64,000 nucleotides of DNA from Pseudomonas sp. 21 (GTDB lineage: Bacteria; Pseudomonadota; Gammaproteobacteria; Pseudomonadales; Pseudomonadaceae). Positions within the stretch are counted from its first letter, which is position 1. Every line of letters begins with the position of its first letter. Under the pieces are notes generated by a model that was not told the origin of the DNA, made no database searches, and was given only the letters and a program-made list of their open reading frames with translations. The stretch covers positions 313,766-377,765 of the forward strand of contig NZ_JYOA01000001.1 of assembly GCF_000955805.1 (NCBI RefSeq). The letters are read 5' to 3'. A program made the position numbers and the translations under genes. This document shows, piece after piece, positions 44,580 to 53,699 of this stretch.

Positions 44580-45590
44580 TCAACCGGTGACGCGCAACAT
44601 CCCCAACACCAGCACCGCCAGAAACACCGTCTCCCCCACCATCAGCAGGATCGGCTTCACCCCCACCGTCGCCAGCGCCTTGAGCTGGGTCTTCATGCCC
44701 AGCGCCGCGATGGAAATCACCAGGCACCACTGCGACAGCTTACCGCCGGCTTCTACCAGCATCGACGGCAGATAGCCGGTGCTGTTCACGGCGGCCAACA
44801 GCACGAAACCCACGGCAAACCACGGCAGCAGCGGCGGACGCTTGTCGCCCGGTTCCACCCCACGGGCGCGGGTGATCATTGCCGCGCAGAGGATCACCGG
44901 CAGCAGCATCGCCACGCGCATCAGCTTGACCACCGTGGCGCTGTCGCCGACTTCCTTCGACAGGCTGTACCCGGCGCCAACCACCTGGGCCACGTCATGG
45001 ATGGTGCCACCCAGGAAGACCCCCGCCTGCAGCGGCGGCAGGCCCAGTGAACGGACGATCATCGGGTAGAGGATCATCGCCAGGGTCGACAGCGCCGACA
45101 CGCCGAGCACGGTGAACAGCGTCGCCTTTTCCTTCTGCGTGTGCGCCGGCAGCGCCGCCGCCAGGGCCAGCGCCGCCGAGGCGCCGCAGATGGCCGTGGC
45201 GCCGCCGGTGAGCAGGCCGAAGAGGAAGTTGAAGCCCATGGCTCGGGCGGCGGCGATGGAGACCAGGATGGTCACCGTCACCAGCACCACCACCATGATC
45301 ACTGGCTGCCAGCCCAGCTCGGCGATCTGCCCGAAGGTGATGCGGATGCCCAGCAATGCCACGCCCAGGCGGAGGATTTCGCGGGCGGTGAACTCGATGC
45401 CGGCCTTGCACACGCTGTCCGCGGAGAGGAAATTCATCGCCAGGCCGAGCAGCAGCGCGAAGAGCATTACCGGCGCCCCGTAGTGCTCGGAGAGGAAGGT
45501 CGCGGCGGCCGCCACCATGGCGCTGACCAACAGGCCCGGCAGCAGCGTGCGGCTGCGGGTGCCGAGCGCGGAAATCGTCAGCGTGGTCAT
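44580..45590 (-). CDS. YeiH-family putative sulfate/sulfite exporter (UPF0324)
   Basis: A 336-residue inner-membrane protein with about ten membrane segments and YeiH motifs FALLLGLAMNFLS, GVALLGIRITFGQIAELGW, GLLTGGATAICGASAALALA and GGTIHDVAQVVGAGYSLS. The family is annotated as sulfate exporter; one member is reported to release sulfite or related anions. AGGAGG lies seven bases before ATG 45590, and the start overlaps the Rieske gene stop (ATGA). As last gene of the operon it may remove sulfite made from a sulfonated substrate; this is inference. Confidence 0.83.
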   Translation of the reverse strand: MTTLTISALGTRSRTLLPGLLVSAMVAAAATFLSEHYGAPVMLFALLLGLAMNFLSADSVCKAGIEFTAREILRLGVALLGIRITFGQIAELGWQPVIMVVVLVTVTILVSIAAARAMGFNFLFGLLTGGATAICGASAALALAAALPAHTQKEKATLFTVLGVSALSTLAMILYPMIVRSLGLPPLQAGVFLGGTIHDVAQVVGAGYSLSKEVGDSATVVKLMRVAMLLPVILCAAMITRARGVEPGDKRPPLLPWFAVGFVLLAAVNSTGYLPSMLVEAGGKLSQWCLVISIAALGMKTQLKALATVGVKPILLMVGETVFLAVLVLGMLRVTG

Positions 45591-45913
45591 GCTGGCACCT
45601 CCTGGTCGGCGATCACCACATGGCACTCGCCTGCGACCCAGGAAATCCCGTGCCGGCGCAGGCCAAAGCCCTTGATACCCGCCGGGCAACCCGTGGCCAC
45701 ATCGAAGCGCAGGCCATGGGCCGGGCACTGCAGCCAGCGGCCATCCAGGCGGCCGCTGAACAGCGAGGCGCCAGCGTGGGGGCAGCTGTCTTCGATGGCG
45801 TGCAGTTCGCCGTCGATATCGAACAGCAGAAAGATGCCTTTCTCGTGATGGAACAGGCTTCTGCCGCCGCGCGCCGGCAGGCGCTCAGCAGGAATCCGGA
45901 CGACAGCGTTCAT
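45587..45913 (-). CDS. Rieske [2Fe-2S] ferredoxin-like protein
   Basis: A 108-residue single Rieske domain. The cluster ligands are Cys44 and His46 (DSCPHAGA) and Cys63 and His66 (LQCPAHGLRF). It is the right size for a soluble electron carrier or the small subunit of a nitrite-reductase-like or oxygenase system. It overlaps both neighbours by four bases. No Rieske oxygenase alpha subunit is present in the window, so its partner is unclear. Confidence 0.88.
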   Translation of the reverse strand: MNAVVRIPAERLPARGGRSLFHHEKGIFLLFDIDGELHAIEDSCPHAGASLFSGRLDGRWLQCPAHGLRFDVATGCPAGIKGFGLRRHGISWVAGECHVVIADQEVPA

Positions 45914-46575
45914 GCCGACCTTGCCTCCGGAAGCTGTCGTTCCAGCGCTCGGTGGAGGGCCGCCAGCAGCTGGTCCGGACTCTGCCCGCCCAGCGCGAAG
46001 GCGCGGCCTTCGAGCAGGAACATCGGCACACTGGAATCGGCCAGGGCCACGCGGCGGCCGATGAACTGGCGCGCGCCGTCGGCCAGGGCTTCGTCGAAGT
46101 CGGCCACGTCGAAATCACAGGCGCGCAACAAGCGGCGCAGGGTGTCACGATTGCCGATGTCCTGGCCCAGCTGGAAGTGTGCGCGGAAGATCATCTCCAG
46201 CAGCTGTTCCTTCTGGTTCTCGCTGCCCACGTGTACTGCGCGCTGGAACACCCGGTGCGCATAGGTGGTGTTGGGCATGGTGAGGATGCGCTCGAGATCG
46301 AGGTCGACCTTGGCGCCCTCCGCCGCCCGCCGCACTTCGCCCATGCGCGCCTTCACGGCACGCTTGCCGCCCAGGCGGCGCTGGTAGAACTCGGCGAAGG
46401 GCTCGCCCTCCATCGGCAGCTGCGGCAGCAGCTGCAAGCCGAGCCAGTTCACTCGCACCTGCAGTTCCGGACGCTGGCGCGCCAGCAGGCGCAGCGCAAC
46501 GTCGAGGTTGCGCTTGCCGATCAGGCACCAGGGGCAGATGAAGTCGAAAGTCATGTCCAGGTTGAGAGTCGGCAT
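45910..46575 (-). CDS. DsbA/FrnE-family oxidoreductase
   Basis: A 221-residue thioredoxin-fold protein with the active site FICPWC (Cys14, Cys17) and the all-helical insert, as in FrnE and 2-hydroxychromene-2-carboxylate isomerases. There is no signal peptide, so it acts in the cytoplasm. FrnE-type members take part in polyketide and glutathione or thiol chemistry. It is translationally coupled to the MFS gene upstream (1-base overlap) and the Rieske gene downstream (4 bases). Confidence 0.85.
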   Translation of the reverse strand: MPTLNLDMTFDFICPWCLIGKRNLDVALRLLARQRPELQVRVNWLGLQLLPQLPMEGEPFAEFYQRRLGGKRAVKARMGEVRRAAEGAKVDLDLERILTMPNTTYAHRVFQRAVHVGSENQKEQLLEMIFRAHFQLGQDIGNRDTLRRLLRACDFDVADFDEALADGARQFIGRRVALADSSVPMFLLEGRAFALGGQSPDQLLAALHRALERQLPEARSA

Positions 46576-47864
46576 CAGGCGCCCTCCTCTTCACCGCGCA
46601 GGCGGTGTATGTCGTTGTGGTAGTGGCGGCGGGCGTAGAGGAAGACCAGCGCGGCGAGAATGCTCAGCAGCGGGATGAGCTGGAAGGCACGGTCCAGGCC
46701 GATGCGGTCGGCCAGCACGCCGGTGAGCAGCGGGCCGGGAGCCAGGCCCAGCAGGTTGTTGGCCAGGGTCAGGGTGGCGAAGGCGGTGCCATGCACCGCC
46801 GGCGCCGTGAGGTTGGCGACCATGGCGCCGGACGGCCCGGAAGTCCCGGCGGCGACCAGCATGCCCAGGCAGATCAGGCTCAGCTGCGCCGTGCCCGGCG
46901 GCAGGTGGAAGGCGATGGACAGCAGCACGCAGCTGGCCAGGCAGAAGCCGATGGCGAGGATGATCTTGCGCGGCGGGTTGGAACGTCCCAGGCGGTCGCA
47001 GAGGATGCCGCAGAGCACCATGCCGCTGCCGCCGACCAGCACGATCACCGCGGAGATCATCCCTGCCTTGCCGGTATCCAGGTGGTAGTAGCGGTTCAGG
47101 TAGCTGGGAATCCACACCATCACCGCGGCGGCGACGAACAGCTGCAGGCCGCTGCCCAGGTAGGCGGCGATCACCGAGCGGCTGCCGAACAGGCTGCGCA
47201 GGGAGCGCCCGCCGGCCTGGCGCGGCGCTTCGGCGGCGGCCACCGGGGCGATGCGTTTCTCGCTGACGATCAGCGGATAGAGCAGCGCCAGCAGCAGGCC
47301 GAACAGTGCCATGCCGGCGAAGGCCCAACGCCAGCCCAGGTGCGCGGCCAGCACGCCGCCCAGGCCCATGCCGAGCACCGAGCCGAACATGCCGCCGGCC
47401 ATGAAGGCGCCGGTCAGGGTGGCGCGCAGGTTTGCCGGGAACACCGAGATGACCACGGCGATGCCGACGCTGCCGTAAGCGGCCTCGCCGACACCCACGA
47501 AGAAGCGCGCGGCGAACATCTGCGGGAAGGTCTGCGCCAGGGCGCAGGCCAGGGTAGCCACGCTCCACAGCATGGCCATCAGCGCCAGGCTGCGTACGCG
47601 GCCCCAGCGGTCGGCGAGCAGCGACAGCGGGAAGGTCAGCAGGCCCACCATCACCGCGACGATGCCGCTGAGCAGGCCGAGCTGTGCATCGCTCAAGGCC
47701 CATTCGACCTTGAGCAGCGGGAATACGGCATTGAGCACCTGACGCGACATGTAATCGGAGATCAACAGGCCGAAGGTCAGAGCGAACACCACCCAGGCAT
47801 AGCGGCGTGGCACGCTGGGCACGGTGGCAGGGATGTCGCCCAGGGCGACGGAGTGGATGGCCAT
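46575..47864 (-). CDS. MFS transporter (spinster-like/ACS type)
   Basis: A 429-residue carrier with twelve membrane segments. The first helix carries FGLLISDYMSRQVLNAVFPLLK, followed by the MFS loop LLADRWGRVRSLALM and, later, GVGEAAYGSVGIAVVISVFP; this is the spinster-like/anion:cation symporter look. It probably imports the organic acid consumed by the operon. It is preceded by BKACE after 90 bases. Confidence 0.86.
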   Translation of the reverse strand: MAIHSVALGDIPATVPSVPRRYAWVVFALTFGLLISDYMSRQVLNAVFPLLKVEWALSDAQLGLLSGIVAVMVGLLTFPLSLLADRWGRVRSLALMAMLWSVATLACALAQTFPQMFAARFFVGVGEAAYGSVGIAVVISVFPANLRATLTGAFMAGGMFGSVLGMGLGGVLAAHLGWRWAFAGMALFGLLLALLYPLIVSEKRIAPVAAAEAPRQAGGRSLRSLFGSRSVIAAYLGSGLQLFVAAAVMVWIPSYLNRYYHLDTGKAGMISAVIVLVGGSGMVLCGILCDRLGRSNPPRKIILAIGFCLASCVLLSIAFHLPPGTAQLSLICLGMLVAAGTSGPSGAMVANLTAPAVHGTAFATLTLANNLLGLAPGPLLTGVLADRIGLDRAFQLIPLLSILAALVFLYARRHYHNDIHRLRGEEEGA

Positions 47865-47954
47865 GGTGCTAGCTCTCCGGGTGAGTCAGTGGATTCTTGT
47901 TGTTCTGGGATAAAAACCAGTGCGGGTTACTGGCAGAACCCGCACTGGAGCCTG

Positions 47955-49007
47955 TCACGCGCGTTGCGGGACGGACTTCTGGCCCGGCTGGCGGTTGGGC
48001 GCCATGCCGTTCATGCGCAGGGTTTCCTCGACGCTGTCGTACTGCACGCCGATCTTGTAGATGGCGCGCGCTTCCTTGCCGCTGGCGACCTCGCGGCCCA
48101 GCTCATGGGCGACGCGGACACACTGCTGGATCTGCTCGACCGAAGTCATACGCTGGCCGTGCTGGCCGATGATGGTGTCCTCGATGCCGCAACGCGGGTG
48201 CAGCCCCATGGCCATCGCCATCATGTTGAACGGCAGGACGTTCTTGAGCAGCGACTCGGCGGTGACGGTGGCGCCGTCCGGTGCGCGGTGCACGAAGTTC
48301 ATGAAGTTGAACGGGTTGGGGCCGTCGAAGCCGCCGCCGATGCCGATCCAGGTCAGGTTCAGCGGGCCCTTGTAGACGCCCTTGCGCACCAGGCGCTCGA
48401 GGGTTTCCAGGGCGTGCATGCCGGTCAGCTGGAAGTGCGGCTGGATGCCCGACGCCTGCAGGCGCTTCAGGTGCTCCTCGACCCAGGCCGGGCCGGCCGG
48501 CACGGTCATCTCGCTGTAGGCCGCCTGGTAGAGCGGATTCTCCAGCGAGGTACCTTTGAGGTACTCCGGATAGAGCAGCTCCATGATGTTCATCTGGGTG
48601 GTGTTGATCGCCACCGTCACCTGGTCGGGCTTGGGGGTCAGCTCCGCGAGCATGTGGCGGGTGTCGTCGGACAGCCACTTGGCCGCTTCGCCGTCGCTTT
48701 CCGGGGCGAAGGAAATCGAGCCGCCGACCTGGATGATCATGTCCGGCACGGCCTCGCGCACGCCGGCGATCAGTTCGTTGAACTTGGACAGGCGCTTGGA
48801 GCCCTTGCCGTCGAGTTCACGCACGTGCAGGTGGAGCACGGTGGCGCCGGCCTCGTAGCAGTCCACGGCCTTCTGGACCTGTTCGTCCATGGTCACCGGG
48901 ATGTCTTCGGGGAAGTCCTCGGGCATCCATTCGGGGCCGTAGGGAGCGGTGGTGATGACCACCTTTTCCTGGTTCTCGGGGTGCAGCGAATCGTCGAAGA
49001 ATTGCAT
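47955..49007 (-). CDS. BKACE family beta-keto acid cleavage enzyme (DUF849)
   Basis: A 350-residue TIM-barrel enzyme of the 3-keto-5-aminohexanoate cleavage family. It joins a beta-keto acid with acetyl-CoA to give acetoacetate and a new CoA ester, using zinc bound by His59 and His61 (VLHLHVRE). The second half shows the family pattern near GLHPRCGIEDTIIG. The subgroup decides the substrate (dehydrocarnitine, beta-ketoadipate, aminohexanoate and others) and I cannot assign it. In this operon it implies that the substrate is converted into a beta-keto acid. Confidence 0.88.
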   Translation of the reverse strand: MQFFDDSLHPENQEKVVITTAPYGPEWMPEDFPEDIPVTMDEQVQKAVDCYEAGATVLHLHVRELDGKGSKRLSKFNELIAGVREAVPDMIIQVGGSISFAPESDGEAAKWLSDDTRHMLAELTPKPDQVTVAINTTQMNIMELLYPEYLKGTSLENPLYQAAYSEMTVPAGPAWVEEHLKRLQASGIQPHFQLTGMHALETLERLVRKGVYKGPLNLTWIGIGGGFDGPNPFNFMNFVHRAPDGATVTAESLLKNVLPFNMMAMAMGLHPRCGIEDTIIGQHGQRMTSVEQIQQCVRVAHELGREVASGKEARAIYKIGVQYDSVEETLRMNGMAPNRQPGQKSVPQRA

Positions 49008-49040
49008 GTCGATCTCCGTAATTGTTCTTGTTGAGAGGGC

Positions 49041-49889
49041 TCAGAAAGGCTTGTCGCCGATGATCCCGGCGCGCTCCATGCGGCGCACGCAGGGCGGGTA
49101 GTCCATCACCGCGTAGTGCTGGGTGCAGCGGTTGTCCCAGATCGCCACGTCGTTCTTCTTCCAGCGCCAGCGCACCTGGAATTCGGGGATGTAGACCTGG
49201 CTCACCAGGTAGCGCAGCAGGTCCGAGGCGCCGGGGTTGGCGTCCTGGCCGAAGCGCACGTTCTGCGGCGTGTGGTAGTTGGTGAAGTGGGTGGTGAAGG
49301 CGTTGACGAACAGCACCTTCTCGCCGGTTTCCGGGTGGGTGCGCACCACCGGGTGCTCGGCATCGGGATACAGCGCCTTGAGCGCCAGGCGTTTCTCGGT
49401 CGGCATGGCCGCACCGAAGCTGGCCTCGATGCTGTGGCGGGCGCGCAGCTTCTCGATGCGCTCCTTGATCTCGGCCGGGAGCATGTCGTAGGCCAGGGCC
49501 ATGTTCGCCCACATGGTGTCGCCACCCACCGGCGGGCACTCCACGCAGCGCAGGACGCAGCCCAGCGGCGGCACCTCGCGCCAGGTGGCGTCTGTGTGCC
49601 AGGCATTCTCGTAGCGGTCGTTGGGCAGGTCCGGGGTCTTGTAGATGCGCACCAGGCCCGGATGCTCCGGGTCGCTGCCGGCCACGGGGTGGTCTTCCAG
49701 CTCGCCGAAGCGACGGGCGAAAGCCACGTGCTCGGCACGGGTGATGTCCTGGTCACGCAGGAACAGCACCTTGTGCTTGAGCAGCAGCTCGCGCAGCTCG
49801 GCGAACAGGCCTTCATCGCGAGAGGCGTCGCCCAGGTTCACCCCGGAGATTTCGGCGCCGATGCTGCAGGTCAGACGTTCTACGTGCAT
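49041..49889 (-). CDS. TauD/TfdA-family 2-oxoglutarate dioxygenase
   Basis: A 282-residue Fe(II)/2-oxoglutarate dioxygenase. The iron ligands are His98 and Asp100 (ENAWHTDATW) and His258 (CTQHYAVMDY); the 2-oxoglutarate is held by Arg269 or Arg270. Family members hydroxylate taurine, sulfonates, 2,4-D or butyrobetaine, often ending in cleavage of a C-S or C-O bond. ATG 49889 fits the family start; the longer frame overlaps the quinone reductase gene. It lies 33 bases before BKACE. Confidence 0.88.
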   Translation of the reverse strand: MHVERLTCSIGAEISGVNLGDASRDEGLFAELRELLLKHKVLFLRDQDITRAEHVAFARRFGELEDHPVAGSDPEHPGLVRIYKTPDLPNDRYENAWHTDATWREVPPLGCVLRCVECPPVGGDTMWANMALAYDMLPAEIKERIEKLRARHSIEASFGAAMPTEKRLALKALYPDAEHPVVRTHPETGEKVLFVNAFTTHFTNYHTPQNVRFGQDANPGASDLLRYLVSQVYIPEFQVRWRWKKNDVAIWDNRCTQHYAVMDYPPCVRRMERAGIIGDKPF

Positions 49890-49899
49890 GGCGGCGCCC

Positions 49900-50880
49900 T
49901 CAGATGACGAAGATCGACGAGCCGGTGGTCTTGCGCGACTCGAGGTCGCGGTGGGCCTGCACGGCATCTTCCAGCGCGTAGTGCTGGTTGATCTCGATGC
50001 GGATGTCGCCGTTGCCCACGTGGGTGAACAGCTCGTCCAGCAGCGCCGCCTTTTCCGCCGGGTCGGCGATGTAGTCGGCCAGGGCCGGGCGAGTGAGGAA
50101 GATCGAGCCTTTCATCGCCAGCAGCACCGGATCGAACGGCGGGATCGGGCCCGAAGCGGTGCCGACGCAGACCATCAGGCCACGGCGCTTGAGCGACTCC
50201 AGGGAGGTCATGAAGGTGTCCTTGCCGACGCTGTCGAAGACCACGTCCACGCCACGGCCTTCGGTTAGTTCACGCACGCGCTCGGCGACACCTTCCTGGC
50301 TGTAGTTGATGACGTGCTCGCAGCCGTGGGCGAAGGCAATCTCGGCCTTGGCGTCGCTGGAGACGGTGCCGATCACGCGCAGGCCGAGCAGCTTGGCCCA
50401 CTGCGCAACGATCAGCCCGACACCGCCGGCAGCGGCGTGCAGCAGGATGCTCTGGCCGGGCTTGAAGTCGTGGATGCGACGCAGCAGGTAGGCCGAGGTC
50501 AGGCCGCGCATGGTCATGGCGGCAGCGGTCTCGAAGGCGATGTTCTCAGGCAGGCGGATCAGCGGCGCCGCCGGTACCAGGCGCTCGGTGCTGTAGGCGC
50601 CGAGGGTGTTGATGAAGCCGGTGTAGGTGACGCGGTCGCCGGGCACGACGTTGGTGACACCCTCGCCCACCGCGACCACTACGCCGGCGGCTTCCACGCC
50701 CATGCCGCTGGGCAGCGGGACGGCGTAGGTGCCATTGCGGAAGTAGGTGTCGGCGTAGTTCAGGCCCACCGCCACATGGCGGATACGCACTTGCCCCGGG
50801 CCGGGCTCGCCGACCTCCACGTCCTCGTAGCGCAGGACTTCGGGTCCCCCTGTTTCATAGAAACGAACGGCTTTGGCCAT
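49900..50880 (-). CDS. NADPH:quinone oxidoreductase (zinc-free MDR family)
   Basis: A 326-residue medium-chain reductase of the quinone oxidoreductase type: GLNYADTYFRNGTY near residue 45, AAAGGVGLIVAQWAK as the NADPH site and VDVVFDSVGKDTF after it. It reduces quinones or alpha,beta-unsaturated carbonyls. TGGAGA stands before ATG 50880. It is the first gene of the seven-gene operon; ten bases separate it from the dioxygenase. Confidence 0.88.
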   Translation of the reverse strand: MAKAVRFYETGGPEVLRYEDVEVGEPGPGQVRIRHVAVGLNYADTYFRNGTYAVPLPSGMGVEAAGVVVAVGEGVTNVVPGDRVTYTGFINTLGAYSTERLVPAAPLIRLPENIAFETAAAMTMRGLTSAYLLRRIHDFKPGQSILLHAAAGGVGLIVAQWAKLLGLRVIGTVSSDAKAEIAFAHGCEHVINYSQEGVAERVRELTEGRGVDVVFDSVGKDTFMTSLESLKRRGLMVCVGTASGPIPPFDPVLLAMKGSIFLTRPALADYIADPAEKAALLDELFTHVGNGDIRIEINQHYALEDAVQAHRDLESRKTTGSSIFVI

Positions 50881-51111
50881 GGCCGGAATCTCCAGTTGTA
50901 TTGTTGTCTTGGGCGCCCCGTTTGGAGCAGGCAAGCGCCCTTTGAGCGGACAATAGGCAGGGGCCGGGCGGGAGGCTTCACATCGTGCGACAGGGGCTTT
51001 TCATTTCATGACAGGCCGATGCGGCGCCACGATGGGCGCCGCACGGAGAGCAGGTTTGCAGGTGGGTTTGCAGGTCCTGGCGGACGAGCGGGATTGCCTG
51101 AATGACGTGAA

Positions 51112-51783
51112 CTACCTGAGTTCGCGCAGTTTGCTGTAGGTCAGGCGCATGTCGCGGGCCCAGCCGTCGAGCACTCCCTTGAAGTCGCTGGCGGCCATGG
51201 CCTGGCTATCGTTCTCCAGGGCATGCCCGGTGCCCTTGCGCACCACCTGGGCGACCACGCGACTGGAGGGGCCGTCGAGAATTGCAGCTTCGGTGGCTAT
51301 CTGGGTGTCCTGGTCGCGGATACCGGTCGCGGTGCTGACCCCGGCGGCGATCAGGGCGATCGGGATGACTTCATAGGGTTTGAGCGACTGGGTGTGGCTG
51401 CTCACCGCGGTGATCGCCGGACGCAGCACCAGGACGCCAGGGCCCGGCTTGTCGACGACCTGCAGCACCTGGCCCAGTTCGCGGCGCAGCGCCTTGTCGT
51501 AGTAGTCGGTGATCTGCGTCATCGTCGCTTGCGAGAGCTGATCGGTGGCCTTGGGCGCCGGGTAGAACTGCGAACGCTCGATGACGATGCTGCGGTAGTT
51601 CATCAGGTTCAGCTTGGGATCGATCCAGGCCAGGACCTTGGTGCCCGAGGCGTTTTCCTGTTCGGTGAGACGGGAGTAGTCATACAGGAAGCCGGAGTAT
51701 TCTTCCGGCTGGACCTGCTTTTCCGCGCAGCCTTGCAGTAACGGCAACAACAGCAGGGACCACAACGCGACAGTGGACTTCAT
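51112..51783 (-). CDS. DUF3313 lipoprotein
   Basis: A 223-residue lipoprotein: signal peptide with lipobox LLQGC (Cys19), then the DUF3313 domain (EYSGFLYDYSRL, ASGTKVLAWIDPKLNLMNY, LRPAITAVSSHTQSLKPYEV). Function unknown for the family; the residue after Cys is Ala, which predicts sorting to the outer membrane. It appears monocistronic. Confidence 0.83.
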   Translation of the reverse strand: MKSTVALWSLLLLPLLQGCAEKQVQPEEYSGFLYDYSRLTEQENASGTKVLAWIDPKLNLMNYRSIVIERSQFYPAPKATDQLSQATMTQITDYYDKALRRELGQVLQVVDKPGPGVLVLRPAITAVSSHTQSLKPYEVIPIALIAAGVSTATGIRDQDTQIATEAAILDGPSSRVVAQVVRKGTGHALENDSQAMAASDFKGVLDGWARDMRLTYSKLRELR

Positions 51784-51923
51784 GGTGTTCTCCAGTTGGC
51801 ATATCGACGTTGCCGGGTGTCACGGAGAAGACCGCGCTGTTCCCTTCCCCGCATGGTCTCGCGCGGCGCCCGCGGGCGCCGCGGATTGGCGCCCCCGGAC
51901 AGGGCGCCGGCCTACCTTTCGGG

Positions 51924-52883
51924 TCAGTGGAACGGGAAGATGTAGTTCATCCAGGCCGCCATGCGCAGGAGGATCTTGCGCATGATCGCCACATGGTGGA
52001 AGTGCTGGCTGTAGATCGCCGCCTGGCCGTACGCACCGCCCGGCATCAGGCTGGCGTACTGGGCATAGTCCGGGTCGGTGATCTCGATGATGACCGGTAC
52101 GCGCCCCGGCGGCGGGGATCCCGTATAGCTGAGCAGGGTTCCCGACGGTTGCACCTGGCCCTCGCCGATCACCCCGATCGCCTGTTTCACCTTGCCGGTG
52201 AAGACCTTGCCGGGAATCCCGTCGAAGGCTACTTCCGCCTCATCCCCGGCGGTCAGTCGCAGTTGGCTGTTCTGGCGCATCCAGGCAGCAAAATAGTGCC
52301 CCTCGTCCGGCACGAAGACCATCGAGGGGCGCAACGGCAAGCGTGTCGCCATCATCCCCGGGCGCAGCGACACATGGGTCACGAAGCCACGAGACGGCGC
52401 GCGCACCACGGTGTTGTCGAGGTTGAACTGGGCGAGCGCCAGCTGGGCATTGAGGTCATCGACGCGAGCAGTGGTCAGATCAACGTCACGCTTGTTGCCA
52501 ACATTGCGCAGGGCCAGTTCGCGAGCGCGGGACTGGTCGGCGCGCGCCGACACCAGCTGCGCCCTGATCGAGTCCAGCTTGAGCTGGAAGGGTTTGGGAT
52601 CGATACGGAACAGCACCGTGCCCTTCTCGATCATTTCGTTGCCCTTCACTGGCACCTCGATGACCTGGCCCGTCACCACCGGGATCACCGGGGTGGAAAC
52701 GAAATAGGAACGCGCCACCTCGGAGTACGGGTGGTTGTAGTTCATCGTGAAGATCAGCGCGCCAATCAGCACCACGCCGCCAAGCACGGCGGTAGGCACC
52801 GACCACTTGTTCAGCGGGATGCGGAAGATCTTGAAGATGGCGATGCAGAAGGCGGTGTAGGTCAGGATCAGCAACAGGTCCAT
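51924..52883 (-). CDS. HlyD-family membrane fusion protein (YiaV-like)
   Basis: A 319-residue periplasmic adaptor anchored by an N-terminal helix: then VVTGQVIEVPVKGNEMIEKG (lipoyl half), a helical hairpin with many Arg and Gln residues, NTVVRAPSRGFVTHVSLRPG (second lipoyl half) and a beta-barrel. It is preceded by a DUF3302 gene three bases away. The pair equals E. coli YiaV/YiaW. No ATPase or RND pump is adjacent, so its partner is unknown. Confidence 0.85.
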   Translation of the reverse strand: MDLLLILTYTAFCIAIFKIFRIPLNKWSVPTAVLGGVVLIGALIFTMNYNHPYSEVARSYFVSTPVIPVVTGQVIEVPVKGNEMIEKGTVLFRIDPKPFQLKLDSIRAQLVSARADQSRARELALRNVGNKRDVDLTTARVDDLNAQLALAQFNLDNTVVRAPSRGFVTHVSLRPGMMATRLPLRPSMVFVPDEGHYFAAWMRQNSQLRLTAGDEAEVAFDGIPGKVFTGKVKQAIGVIGEGQVQPSGTLLSYTGSPPPGRVPVIIEITDPDYAQYASLMPGGAYGQAAIYSQHFHHVAIMRKILLRMAAWMNYIFPFH

Positions 52884-52886
52884 GGC

Positions 52887-53261
52887 TCAGCCCTCCCCGC
52901 CCGGTTGCGTCGGGGCGGGCGCCGCCGGGGCGACGCCGGGCGCGCGACCTTCCAGTACCTCCAGGCGCTGGCGCAGTTCGGCCAGTTGCCCCTCGAGGTA
53001 TTCCGCCTCGGCCTGCGGCGTTCTGCCGTGGTGGAAACCCCAGCCACGGTCCTTGCGGTACAACATCGCCCAGATCCACAGGAACGGCCAGAGCGCATGC
53101 AGGGTGAACAGGCTGACCCAGCCGGCCGCGTGGATCGCGTCCTGATGAGGGTGATCGCGGTGCACCGCGATCTCGTAAGGAATGTCGTGCAGCATGATGA
53201 TGCCGTAGAACAGCACCACGGCGGCGAAAATCAGTATTCCCAGGGCAACGTAGTCGAGCAT
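52887..53261 (-). CDS. DUF3302 inner-membrane protein (YiaW-like)
   Basis: A 124-residue protein with two membrane segments (DYVALGILIFAAVVLFYGII and VSLFTLHALWPFLWIWAMLY) and a cytoplasmic coiled-coil tail (EYLEGQLAELRQRLEVLEG) followed by an Ala/Pro-rich end. ATG 53261 follows AAAGGAG; a longer frame to 53411 has no support. It pairs with the HlyD-like gene. Function unknown. Confidence 0.83.
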   Translation of the reverse strand: MLDYVALGILIFAAVVLFYGIIMLHDIPYEIAVHRDHPHQDAIHAAGWVSLFTLHALWPFLWIWAMLYRKDRGWGFHHGRTPQAEAEYLEGQLAELRQRLEVLEGRAPGVAPAAPAPTQPGGEG

Positions 53262-53483
53262 CCCACACTCCTTTACCCCGGCCCAGCGCCTGGGGAGTCC
53301 GCATGAGTATGGCTGAGCCGGGACAATCTGCACGACAGCCGGAAGCCCCGCGGAACGCGGTTTCAAGCAATCGCCAGGCGGACCTGGCCGCTTCGTTGCA
53401 AAGGCGCCCATTCGTCAGGCTGGACACCTCGTGCCCGGCTTATCGCGTTCACTGGAATCCCGTCATCTTCCGGGAGAACCGAC

Positions 53484-53672
53484 ATGCGCAAGTCCACCCT
53501 CCTGCTGCTGATCGGCGCGCTGGCCGTGCTGCTCGGTGGCTCCTCCTGCGGCACTCACCACGACCGCCCCGACGCCCCGCCCCCACCGCCCATGGACGAT
53601 GGGCAGATGGGCTACCAGCGCATCCCGCAGCAGCAGATCCAGCCGCAGGTGCAGTCGATTCCGCGGCGCTAG
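53484..53672 (+). CDS. Small proline-rich lipoprotein
   Basis: A 62-residue predicted lipoprotein: signal peptide with a lipobox ending GGSSC (Cys22), then a His/Asp patch, six prolines in PPPPPM context and a Gln-rich tail. GGGAGA stands seven bases before the ATG. I do not recognise a family. It may be a short outer-membrane tether or a small companion of the nearby envelope genes. Confidence 0.65.
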   Translation: MRKSTLLLLIGALAVLLGGSSCGTHHDRPDAPPPPPMDDGQMGYQRIPQQQIQPQVQSIPRR

Positions 53673-53699
53673 GCCCCGCTGCTTCGCCGCGGCAAGGCC

